From the NCBI GenBank assembly GCA_009842245.1, contig VYFT01000021.1, positions 1-64,000 on the forward strand: DNA of 64,000 nt, given 5' to 3'. This document shows positions 48,722 through 56,768 of the stretch, piece after piece. Position 1 is the stretch's first letter; each line of letters opens with the position of its first letter. The position numbers were made by a program, and so were the translations under genes. The notes beneath the pieces are model-generated. The model had not been told where the DNA came from and made no database searches. It saw nothing but the letters and a program-made list of their open reading frames with translations. Origin of the DNA: Gammaproteobacteria bacterium (GTDB taxonomy: Bacteria > Pseudomonadota > Gammaproteobacteria > Pseudomonadales > Azotimanducaceae).

Positions 48722-49990
48722 TTACTCCGTATTCTCACTGATAACGTTTACTAAATTTTCCACAGATGTTGATAGTTGTGCTCGTTCCGATCTCAACCAC
48801 TTAACAGTTACCACACGTTCATTTAATTCGGTATCACCAACGATGACCGCCCAAGTAGCCCTAGATTTGTCCGCCCATCGCATCTTGTTTTTCATATTTC
48901 CTGTGCCGATGTGCTCCCGGATCCGCAAATCAGTGTTGAATCTTAAGTGTTGCGCTACCTGATTGACAAATTCTCGATGTCTTTCGTCCATCGGAATGAG
49001 ATACACATCAGCTGCACAATAGTCCGGTTCTTCTAGTTGTTCACACAAGCTTGCAACGCGGTCAATGCCAGCGGCGAAGCCGACTCCCGGTGTAGGATTA
49101 CCCCCTAAGAGTTCAACCAAACCATCGTACCGTCCACCAGCACAAACCGCATCCTGAGCGCCTAAACGATCAGTGACCCATTCAAAAACGGTGTCTGTAT
49201 AGTAGTCGAATCCGCGTACCAAATAAGGATCTAAAGTGTATTCGACACCCGCTGTTTGTAAAAGTTCGAGTACATGGTCGAACCTCTCCTTCGCATCATC
49301 CCCAAGAGAATCATGTAACTGCGGTGCTTCACTCAGCAACTCTTTGGTTCTTGGTATTTTCGAGTCGAGAATGCGCAGCGGATTGGTTTGTAAGCGTTTA
49401 CGACTGTCTTCGTCCAGTTCAGCGGAAAGTGGTGTAAGTGCTTCTACCAGCTGCTCGCGATATTGGGCGCGAGCTTCTGCGGAACCAATGCTGTTGATCT
49501 TCAGAGTTATGAGCGAGCTAAGTCCTAGCTGTGAGAACACTTCATTCCCAATCTGAATGACTTCTACGTCAATAGCAGGTTCAGAAAATCCAAATGCTTC
49601 TACGCCTAATTGTTGAAACTGACGATATCTTCCGGCTTGGGGGCGTTCATGGCGAAACATCGGACCTTCATACCACAACCGTGGTCGATCGTTATAGCAC
49701 AAATTGTTCTGTATGAGCGCGCGAACCACTGAAGCAGTTCCTTCGGGACGAAGTGCTAATTCTCTGCCATCACGATCAACAAAACTGTACATTTCTTTTC
49801 CCACTGCATCGGAGGTCTCCCCTAGACCGTGGTAGAAAAGTTCTTTGGATTCGAGAACAGGTATTCGAACCTCTTCGTAGGAGTACTTTTGGAACACGTC
49901 CTTGAATACTGATTCAACACGGGAGAGACGCGCAGATTCACGCGGCAAGCTGTCGCGCATTCCCCGTATTAACGGGTAATTTGAACTCAC
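48722..49990 (-). CDS. hisS: Histidyl-tRNA synthetase
   Basis: A class II aminoacyl-tRNA synthetase of 422 residues. Motifs include IRGMRDSLP, the motif 2 region LRPEGTASVVRA ... MFRHERPQAGRYRQFQQLG, the histidine-A motif LVRGFDYYTDTVFEW, motif 3 PGVGFAAGIDR and a C-terminal anticodon-binding domain. It overlaps the upstream rodZ by 4 bases. ispG, usual between hisS and rodZ in related genomes, is absent here. Confidence 0.96.
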   Translation of the reverse strand: MSSNYPLIRGMRDSLPRESARLSRVESVFKDVFQKYSYEEVRIPVLESKELFYHGLGETSDAVGKEMYSFVDRDGRELALRPEGTASVVRALIQNNLCYNDRPRLWYEGPMFRHERPQAGRYRQFQQLGVEAFGFSEPAIDVEVIQIGNEVFSQLGLSSLITLKINSIGSAEARAQYREQLVEALTPLSAELDEDSRKRLQTNPLRILDSKIPRTKELLSEAPQLHDSLGDDAKERFDHVLELLQTAGVEYTLDPYLVRGFDYYTDTVFEWVTDRLGAQDAVCAGGRYDGLVELLGGNPTPGVGFAAGIDRVASLCEQLEEPDYCAADVYLIPMDERHREFVNQVAQHLRFNTDLRIREHIGTGNMKNKMRWADKSRATWAVIVGDTELNERVVTVKWLRSERAQLSTSVENLVNVISENTE

Positions 49991-51078
49991 GGTGGTAGTT
50001 TGAATTCCGCGATGTTGCGTCGAGTGTGGGGCGTCAAGTCTACTTTGTCCCCCTTGAAAAACACGGTTACGCTAGATGCTGACCCCAATTTAATGGTGAA
50101 TGGTGCGGTTCCATTCAATTCAAGCTTCGTACCCGCGTCTTTGTTTTCACTAACTAGTTGGTTGTCGTCTGCATCAATCACTTCAACAAAGGAAACATCA
50201 GTGAATTCAAACACGAGAGGCGGTTCTTCTTGAATTGCTTGGTCCGACTCCTCGGTATCAGCAGTGTCTGCTGGGATCGAAGGCTCGTCACTGTCGTCCA
50301 CATCCACGTCGGTCGAATCATCCAACGGTGAGCCTTGCGTCAGATTCATAAGGTCTTCCCAATTAGTGCTGGTCTGCTCCCCAGGCGAGGCAGAGCCGGT
50401 CGACTCTGGCGAGCTCCCTACTTCGGCACCATTGAAGTTTCCATTGGTTTCGTTTGCACTGCGCCCATCCGACGACACCGTCAAAGCCCCTTCCCCAACA
50501 TCAATGTCGCTGTCTTCCGATGTTGATGACTGATCCGGAGATCGCGAGGAATTCGGTGCTTGATTTGGCGAAGAACTCAATTCTTCAGAATCATCAAGAT
50601 CGACCGAATCTTCATCCACAATTTCCGAATCTGAAGAGTTCGCAGTATTGTCGCCCGCGACTTCTACCCAATAATAGATTAAAGCACCGACACCTGCCAG
50701 AACAATAATAGTGGTGGCGAGAATAGTACTCCAACCAAACGAATTTTTTTTCGCTTTCGGCGGAAGCAGTTCATGTTCTGGATCTATAGTTTGATGATCA
50801 GCCTGATCGATCGATGACTTGAAGTCACTAATTAGTTCTTCAGCATCTAGATCTAGTACCTTCGCGAGTGTTCGCAGGTATCCAACTATATACCCTGGCG
50901 CGCTGATTCCTGAAGTCTTGCATTCCTCTAAATCAATCAAGTGTTGAGGATTAATTCGAGTCTCGCCAACAAGATCGTCAATAGACAATTGCCGTTCTTC
51001 TCGGGCTTGCCGAATTCGCTCACCAAAGGACTCAGATGTGTTCTCTGTTGGCTGTTGTTCTTGATCGGGAGCGTTCAC
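49987..51078 (-). CDS. rodZ: Cytoskeleton protein RodZ
   Basis: RodZ links MreB to the cell envelope. The 363-residue protein has the N-terminal helix-turn-helix (FGERIRQAREERQLSIDDLV ... NPQHLIDLE, ~18-80), a membrane segment (TILATTIIVLAGVGALIYYW, near 120-140), a long Ser/Asp/Glu-rich periplasmic linker and the C-terminal DUF4115-type beta domain. The start is GTG 51078 after AAGGT. The 127-base region to rlmN is the only sizeable gap in this run and may contain a promoter. pilF, usual at this point, is absent. Confidence 0.92.
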   Translation of the reverse strand: MNAPDQEQQPTENTSESFGERIRQAREERQLSIDDLVGETRINPQHLIDLEECKTSGISAPGYIVGYLRTLAKVLDLDAEELISDFKSSIDQADHQTIDPEHELLPPKAKKNSFGWSTILATTIIVLAGVGALIYYWVEVAGDNTANSSDSEIVDEDSVDLDDSEELSSSPNQAPNSSRSPDQSSTSEDSDIDVGEGALTVSSDGRSANETNGNFNGAEVGSSPESTGSASPGEQTSTNWEDLMNLTQGSPLDDSTDVDVDDSDEPSIPADTADTEESDQAIQEEPPLVFEFTDVSFVEVIDADDNQLVSENKDAGTKLELNGTAPFTIKLGSASSVTVFFKGDKVDLTPHTRRNIAEFKLPP

Positions 51079-51205
51079 ACCTTAAATACAAGTAAAGTTA
51101 ACTGGCACTCACGACTAAAGAGAATCGACGCACCGAGATTGAGTTACCGAGAGATCGTAACAAGTGATTCTGATCGCTAACGGTACATTTTGAAGAGCAA
51201 AAATT

Positions 51206-52324
51206 TTACACACAGCTAACACCTGGACGAGCAGATTGATAGCGTTCGCGCCGGCGTGTTTTATCCTCGAAGTTTCCGACTAGTTGACCGCAGGCAGCGT
51301 CAATATCGTCGCCCCTTGTCGTGCGGTTGGTGACCATGATGCCTTTGTCGCGTAATTGTTTATAGAAACGCGAAATCTTGTCTTCGGTCGGACGGCGAAA
51401 CGTACTCAATGGAAACGGGTTGAACGGAATGAGATTAACCTTGCAGCGGAAGTCTCGAAGCAAGGAGGCAAGTTCCTTTGCCACTTGGTCACTGTCGTTG
51501 ATGTCGTCGATTATCGTATACTCGAAAGTGACGATACGACGATCACTGAGAGACGACAAGTACTCCCGGCAGGAATCCAACAACATCCCGATTGGATACT
51601 TCTTATTTAACGGGACAAGATAGTTCCGTAGTTCATCATTCGCCGCGTGCAGCGACACCGCCAATGATGCTTCTGTCCTACCGCACATGTCAAGAATTCG
51701 AGGAACCACTCCTGCAGTACTAATGGTTACGCGGCGCTTAGAGATACCGAATGCCAAGTCATCCATAAAAATGTCGCAAGCATCCATTGTTGCTTCGAAG
51801 TTCATGAGCGGCTCGCCCATCCCCATAAATACGATATTTGTAAGTTCACCGCAACTTGGATTCTCGCGTAACCAGTCGGTGACGATCACGACCTGTCCAA
51901 CGATATCAGAAACCGAAAGATTTCCAGCAAATCCTTGTTTTCCGGTCGCACAAAAGACACAGTCCAAGGAACAACCAAGCTGCGACGAAATACACAGAGT
52001 ATTGCGTCGGCCATCAGGAATGAGAACGCTCTCAACTGCACCGCCAGTCTCGGTTTCGATGATCCACTTTACGGTACCATCCCGAGACATACTAGTGTGA
52101 ACCAACTTTGGAAGGGTACTCTCGGTGACGCTCGCAAGTTTTGAACGTAAAATTTTCGACAAATTGGACATTGACTCTACGTTCGACACACGCTCGTGGT
52201 ATATCCACTTCATCACTTGCTGTGCGCGAAAAGATCGGTGGTCAATTTCGCTCAAGAATTGTTGCCAACCGGTCCGCGTCAAACTGTACCAGTTCGTTTT
52301 CCGGTCGGTCGAAAGAATGGTCAT
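51206..52324 (-). CDS. rlmN: Dual-specificity 23S rRNA/tRNA adenine-C2 methyltransferase
   Basis: A radical-SAM enzyme that methylates C2 of A2503 in 23S rRNA and A37 of some tRNAs. The 4Fe-4S motif is CSLDCVFC, near residues 112-119. The C-terminal methyl-carrying cysteine is in DAACGQLVG. NIVFMGMGEPLMNF and SLHAANDELRNYLVPLNKK are also typical. 372 residues. It begins one base after the ndk stop. Confidence 0.96.
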   Translation of the reverse strand: MTILSTDRKTNWYSLTRTGWQQFLSEIDHRSFRAQQVMKWIYHERVSNVESMSNLSKILRSKLASVTESTLPKLVHTSMSRDGTVKWIIETETGGAVESVLIPDGRRNTLCISSQLGCSLDCVFCATGKQGFAGNLSVSDIVGQVVIVTDWLRENPSCGELTNIVFMGMGEPLMNFEATMDACDIFMDDLAFGISKRRVTISTAGVVPRILDMCGRTEASLAVSLHAANDELRNYLVPLNKKYPIGMLLDSCREYLSSLSDRRIVTFEYTIIDDINDSDQVAKELASLLRDFRCKVNLIPFNPFPLSTFRRPTEDKISRFYKQLRDKGIMVTNRTTRGDDIDAACGQLVGNFEDKTRRRERYQSARPGVSCV

Positions 52325-52325
52325 C

Positions 52326-52754
52326 TCAAGCCTGCGAGAATATCTCCTCTTCGTTGAAAAAGAACGCTACTTCCCGCCGTGCCGACTTAGGTGAATCGGA
52401 CCCGTGGACCGCATTGGCATCTAAACTGTCGCCGAAATCTGCCCGAATTGTTCCTAAGTCAGCATGAGCAGGATTCGTGGCACCCATAATCTCACGATTT
52501 AGCAGGATCGCATTCTCACCTTCTAGCACTTGAACGCAAATAGGGCTGGAGGACATGAACGTACAGAGGTTATCAAAGAATGGTTTGGAGGAATGTTCGT
52601 CGTAGAAATCTTCAGCCTGTTGTCGCGTTAGATGAATCATTTTTAATGCGACAATTCGCAAATCTTTCGTTTCAAAACGGTTGAATATATCTCCGATGAC
52701 GCATTTCTGAATTGCGTTCGGTTTGATTATCGACAGCGTTCGTTCGACAGCCAT
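52326..52754 (-). CDS. ndk: Nucleoside diphosphate kinase
   Basis: Ndk phosphorylates NDPs to NTPs through a phospho-histidine. The 142-residue protein has [12 protein letters not shown] at the N-terminus and the active-site His in [10 protein letters not shown] chose ATG 52754: AAGGAGG lies 9 bases upstream, and upstream in-frame codons do not resemble Ndk. The order ndk-rlmN matches other gammaproteobacteria. Confidence 0.97.
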   Translation of the reverse strand: MAVERTLSIIKPNAIQKCVIGDIFNRFETKDLRIVALKMIHLTRQQAEDFYDEHSSKPFFDNLCTFMSSSPICVQVLEGENAILLNREIMGATNPAHADLGTIRADFGDSLDANAVHGSDSPKSARREVAFFFNEEEIFSQA

Positions 52755-52897
52755 CAAAAATGACCTCCTTGCGAAAGTTCTCCAAGTTCCAAAAGAACGG
52801 TCGAGCAAACTTAACCGCACCGGTCGTTTAGAACTAATAAATTGACGAGGCAACTTCGGTAATCGTTGGCTCTCGTCGGATTCTCGTTGGGTTAGCG

Positions 52898-52915
52898 ATT
52901 GAGTCTCGACTCAAT
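52898..52915. promoter_or_regulatory. Perfect 8+8 inverted repeat between iscS and ndk
   Basis: ATTGAGTC, two bases, then GACTCAAT. It lies 140 bases upstream of the ndk start. No T-run follows on the ndk strand, which speaks against a terminator and for a protein-binding operator, or a 7-bp hairpin with a CTCG/CGAG loop. The regulator is unknown. Confidence 0.45.
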
Positions 52916-52976
52916 TCCCAAAAATTAGAAGATGTCGTTCTAGCCTAGTCTTCTCAGTTCAAAATTTTAAGGATTG

Positions 52977-54134
52977 CTACGCGTCTCGCCGTAATGCGCC
53001 AACTACTTCTGCAACCCGCTGAGCGGTGTAATCAATCTCCTCGTGCGTCGTATAACGTCCAACTGAAAATCGAATCGAAGCAGCAGCTCGTTCCCGAGAC
53101 AAACCCAGTTCCCGCAAAACATAAGAAGGTTCGATGATCGCCGAAGTACACGCCGATCCAGAGGACACCGCAATATCATCAAGCACTGAGATCAGTGTTT
53201 CACTATCCACTGACTCAAAGGATACATTCAGTATGCCGGGAACACGTTGGGATGGGTGACCATTTAGCTCAGCGCCTGGTACTTGCCGTAAATGAGACCA
53301 AAGTCGTTCTCGTTGCTCAAGAATTCTGTCACTCTCGTGTTTAAGTTCTCGATAAACCAAGCTTGCCGCTGCACCAAGACCCACGATTTGATGCGTTGCG
53401 AGTGTCCCGGACCTCATTCCACGCTCATGTCCGCCTCCGTGAATAGTAGACTCTATCTTGACTGGTGGATTTCGACGTACATACAACGCTCCGACACCCT
53501 TAGGACCGTAAATTTTGTGCCCCGAAATACTCATTAGATCTACGTCGAACGTTGACACGTCTACCACTATCTTTCCCACGCTTTGTGCAGCATCAACATG
53601 AAAGGTTATGTTGTGTGCTTTACAGATCTGACCGATCTGATCAACGTCATTGACCACACCAATTTCGTTGTTTGCGTGCATCACCGATACTAGTAAAGTA
53701 TCTTTCGTCAGCGCGGCTTCTACATCTTTAGGCTGTATGACTCCATCTGAGTCTGGTTGAACAAAGGTAACTTGATAGCCGAGCTGCTCAAGATACCGAC
53801 ATGTATCTAGTACCGCCTTGTGTTCGTATGATGAGGTTACTATGTGTTTCTTGTCAGTAACGGCGGCTAAGCCTTTGATCGCAAGGTTGTCGGACTCAGT
53901 TGCACCTGAAGTCCAAACAATTTCCAAAGGATCTGCTCCGATGAGTTCGGCAAGATTCACACGCGCTTCCTCAACAAGTTCCTCCGCTTCCCAACCATAT
54001 ACATGTGAGACACTCGCGGGATTCCCAAAGACACCATCCAGCATTAGACAGTCGCTCATCTTGTGCGCTACCCGTGGATCAACTGGGGTTGTCGCAGCGT
54101 AGTCAAGATACACTGGCTTTAGAGGTCGCTTCAT
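52977..54134 (-). CDS. iscS: Cysteine desulfurase IscS, short C-terminus
   Basis: A PLP enzyme that takes sulfur from cysteine for Fe-S clusters and tRNA thiolation. Very close to Isc[30 protein letters not shown] lysine K207 in [28 protein letters not shown] and the mobile-loop Cys329 in SSGSACTSA. It ends at residue 385, about 20 residues before the end of E. coli IscS, so the C-terminal IscU-contact tail is missing. No iscR, iscU, iscA, hscBA or fdx adjoins it; the neighbours are trmJ and ndk. Confidence 0.93.
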   Translation of the reverse strand: MKRPLKPVYLDYAATTPVDPRVAHKMSDCLMLDGVFGNPASVSHVYGWEAEELVEEARVNLAELIGADPLEIVWTSGATESDNLAIKGLAAVTDKKHIVTSSYEHKAVLDTCRYLEQLGYQVTFVQPDSDGVIQPKDVEAALTKDTLLVSVMHANNEIGVVNDVDQIGQICKAHNITFHVDAAQSVGKIVVDVSTFDVDLMSISGHKIYGPKGVGALYVRRNPPVKIESTIHGGGHERGMRSGTLATHQIVGLGAAASLVYRELKHESDRILEQRERLWSHLRQVPGAELNGHPSQRVPGILNVSFESVDSETLISVLDDIAVSSGSACTSAIIEPSYVLRELGLSRERAAASIRFSVGRYTTHEEIDYTAQRVAEVVGALRRDA

Positions 54135-54158
54135 AAATCGTTTTGTATTGCTCGTGTG

Positions 54159-54929
54159 CTAGCCATTGTCTTGCTGTTTTTCAATTTCTCTACTTAGTGA
54201 GTCACTCGCTAACTCCTTTTCGATGTGAGTAAGTATTCCTCTCAAGATTTGCACTTCCGTATGGTCCATTTCTATACGGTTAAATAGTCTCTGAAGCCGC
54301 ACTTCAGCTTTTCGAGGCTCATCTGGATCGCTGAAACCGATTTGAAGAAGTACGGATTGTAAATGCTCTAAAAAGTCGTGCACTTCAGCAAATGTTGCAA
54401 GGGGTTTATCCCATGCCTCTGCATCAGAAACTGGTATCTCCTTAGACAGCGTTTGACAGAAAAGATCGTATGCGACAATCTGTACGGACATCGCTAGATT
54501 TATCGATCCGTATTGTTCACTAGCAGGAATACGAATATGTCGATTGCATAGATTCAACTCATCATTGGTTAACCCGTTGTCTTCCCGTCCAAATAGGATA
54601 CTAACACTATCGTCCTCTGCGAAATTGGTATGCACGAACTCGGCGAACGCTGCCGATGTCATCAGGGGCCAAGGAATGTGTCGAGCACGGGCACTAGTAC
54701 CTGCGACGAGAACGCTATCTTGTACAGCCTCTGCGATCGTGTCGCAAATTGTTGCCTGTTCAACGATGTCTAATGCTCCCGCAGCTCGCCAGTCGGCTTG
54801 TGGATCGGGAAATCGTTTGGGATTGACAAGGGCAAGTGAATTTAAGCCCATAGTCTTCATTGCACGAGCAGCACCACCTATGTTCCCCGGATGGGATGGT
54901 TCGACCAGCACGATGCGAACGTCAGGCAT
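54159..54929 (-). CDS. trmJ: tRNA (cytidine/uridine-2'-O-)-methyltransferase TrmJ
   Basis: A SpoU/TrmH-family knotted methyltransferase of 256 residues that modifies position 32 of tRNAs. The motifs VRIVLVEPSHPGNIGGAARA, SILFGREDNGLTNDEL and GSINLAMSVQIVAYDL are diagnostic. It lies 24 bases upstream of iscS and is divergent from suhB. In many relatives iscR sits between trmJ and iscS; here it does not. Confidence 0.95.
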   Translation of the reverse strand: MPDVRIVLVEPSHPGNIGGAARAMKTMGLNSLALVNPKRFPDPQADWRAAGALDIVEQATICDTIAEAVQDSVLVAGTSARARHIPWPLMTSAAFAEFVHTNFAEDDSVSILFGREDNGLTNDELNLCNRHIRIPASEQYGSINLAMSVQIVAYDLFCQTLSKEIPVSDAEAWDKPLATFAEVHDFLEHLQSVLLQIGFSDPDEPRKAEVRLQRLFNRIEMDHTEVQILRGILTHIEKELASDSLSREIEKQQDNG

Positions 54930-55066
54930 AATAAACGGGGTAGAATTCGCACTGAATATTCATCATGTGTATTGTAGAAGCGAGCAATACTACATTTGTA
55001 TTTGACACTCGATTGGAATACACTTCACCCCAACACTCACATTCACATTAACTCAGAGATACTTTT

Positions 55067-55846
55067 TTGGAAGGCCTAGTTCGAATCGCGCTGCGTACCG
55101 CTCGACAACAAGCACCGCAGCTCATTCAGGTTCATGATCGACCACCTATTAGTCGCTTCTCGACAAAAGGTTTGCAAGAGTATGTGCACCAGTTGCGAAC
55201 ACGCATGTCCGCAACGTTCGAGGAAACTATAAACACTCACTTTCCAGACCACAAAATTTACACAGAAGCACTAGATGTATCTGAACAATCAGGATATTGG
55301 TGGTACGTTGAACCACTCTGTGGTGAAGAAAATTTTCTCCGTTCTATCCCCGATTACTGTGCATTGATCGGCATTTTTCTCAACAACTCATTACAACATG
55401 CAGCGGTTTTTCATTATCTGGAAGATGAGGAGTTCTACGCGACCAAGAATGAGGGCGCGGCAATAAATCAGAGCCGACTAAGAGTGTCTAGTACTAGTTC
55501 ACTTTCTCGTGCCGTGATCGCGTATACAACGCAAATTTCCGACCCTAAAAATGTGCAATTTCAACAGGCAATGCAAGCACCGGTTTTTAGTTCGCGGTGT
55601 TCTGGATGTGTGGCTCTTGACTTAGCGCGAGTCGCTCAAGGCAAGTTTGATGCTAGCATTTGTCTCGGTACCAACCAACTGATCCCATCGATTGCTAGTT
55701 TATTAGTAACAGAAGCCGGTGGGCTCGCAACTCCCGCTTCAAAGACCTCTGAGTTTTCGTTAGCGGGGAACCCCCATGTCTTCACTGCGCTAGAGTCCAA
55801 GCTCTCGGCAGCGCACCGAGAACCCATTCGAACGCGCAACAGCTAA
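55067..55846 (+). CDS. suhB: SuhB/inositol monophosphatase-family protein with degenerate active site
   Basis: The 259-residue sequence aligns along E. coli SuhB (start IALRTARQQAPQLI, end ALESKLSAAHREP). The metal and catalytic motifs are eroded: the canonical DPLDGTTNF is EPLCGEENF (82-90), so both aspartates are gone, and the later W-D-x-A-A-G motif is replaced around NQLIPSIAS. The Glu in the TEE motif survives as T66-E67. Phosphatase activity is therefore doubtful. SuhB also acts in the Nus/rRNA antitermination complex, which could explain retention (inference). The start is TTG 55067. It is divergent from trmJ, as the neighbourhood predicts. Confidence 0.85.
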   Translation: MEGLVRIALRTARQQAPQLIQVHDRPPISRFSTKGLQEYVHQLRTRMSATFEETINTHFPDHKIYTEALDVSEQSGYWWYVEPLCGEENFLRSIPDYCALIGIFLNNSLQHAAVFHYLEDEEFYATKNEGAAINQSRLRVSSTSSLSRAVIAYTTQISDPKNVQFQQAMQAPVFSSRCSGCVALDLARVAQGKFDASICLGTNQLIPSIASLLVTEAGGLATPASKTSEFSLAGNPHVFTALESKLSAAHREPIRTRNS

Positions 55847-55859
55847 ACCAAAACTACGA

Positions 55860-56768
55860 CTAACGTGTTGTAGGAGCACCTTCCTTTTCGGGGAGTGCAA
55901 GTTCTTGACTCTTGATCCCTAGCAGAAGCAAAGAACTCGCGGCTATATAAATCGAAGAATAGGTTCCGACGATCACACCAATCGTGAGCGCGATCGCAAA
56001 ACCGAACAATTGCTCTCCGCCCGCGATCAACAAAGCTACGAGAACAAGTAAGGTTGTTAACGAGGTGACTAACGTTCGACCAAGGGTTTGGTTCAATGAA
56101 TAGTTTATTACATCCATAGCAGTACCCCGCCTAACCGCTCTAAAGTTCTCTCGTATTCGATCGGATACAACGATCGTATCGTTGAGCGAATAACCAATCA
56201 CCGCGAGTAACGCAGCGAGTTCGGGGAGATTGAACGTCCAACGCATGATCGAAAATACACCAGCAACGATCACGATGTCGTGCACAAGTGCGAATACTGC
56301 ACCAAGAGCAAATTTCCCGGTGAATCGAAACATGATGTATACCATGACAAGCAATAGTGCGATGAGTAGCGCTAAAGCACCCTGTTGGGTTAAGTCCTGA
56401 CCTACCGCGGGACCCACATAGTCAGACTTTAATAGTTCTGTCCCACTATAGTTTTGCGCTAGCATCGCATAAACTTCGTCCCCTACGACGGATTGATCGA
56501 CCCCGGCGACGGGTGGTACCCGAATGACGATATCACGCTCGGATCCAATATTCTGGACTTGTGCGTTTTGGTAACCCGCATCTTCTACTAAAACTCGTAT
56601 GTCATCCGCATCTGCTGCTTCCTCGAAGCCTACCTCAACCAGTACGCCACCGGTGAAATCTAACCCCCAGTTTAGATTCATTGCCAACAGAGAAACTACC
56701 GAAACGACGAACAAAAACGCCGAGGCTACGAGGGCATAGATTCGATTGGACATGAAGTCGATATTCAT
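55860..56768 (-). CDS. secF: Protein translocase subunit SecF
   Basis: SecF with SecD uses the proton motive force to aid export through SecYEG. About 302 residues with six membrane segments: N-terminal LNWGLDFTGGVLVEVGFEEA, then the RND-type motifs LALLIALLLVMVYIMFRF, FALVHDIVIVAGVF and GYSLNDTIVVSDRIRENFR. ATG 56768 overlaps the secD stop in TGATG; GTG 56777 is a second possibility. It converges with suhB, with 13 bases between stops. Confidence 0.95.
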   Translation of the reverse strand: MNIDFMSNRIYALVASAFLFVVSVVSLLAMNLNWGLDFTGGVLVEVGFEEAADADDIRVLVEDAGYQNAQVQNIGSERDIVIRVPPVAGVDQSVVGDEVYAMLAQNYSGTELLKSDYVGPAVGQDLTQQGALALLIALLLVMVYIMFRFTGKFALGAVFALVHDIVIVAGVFSIMRWTFNLPELAALLAVIGYSLNDTIVVSDRIRENFRAVRRGTAMDVINYSLNQTLGRTLVTSLTTLLVLVALLIAGGEQLFGFAIALTIGVIVGTYSSIYIAASSLLLLGIKSQELALPEKEGAPTTR

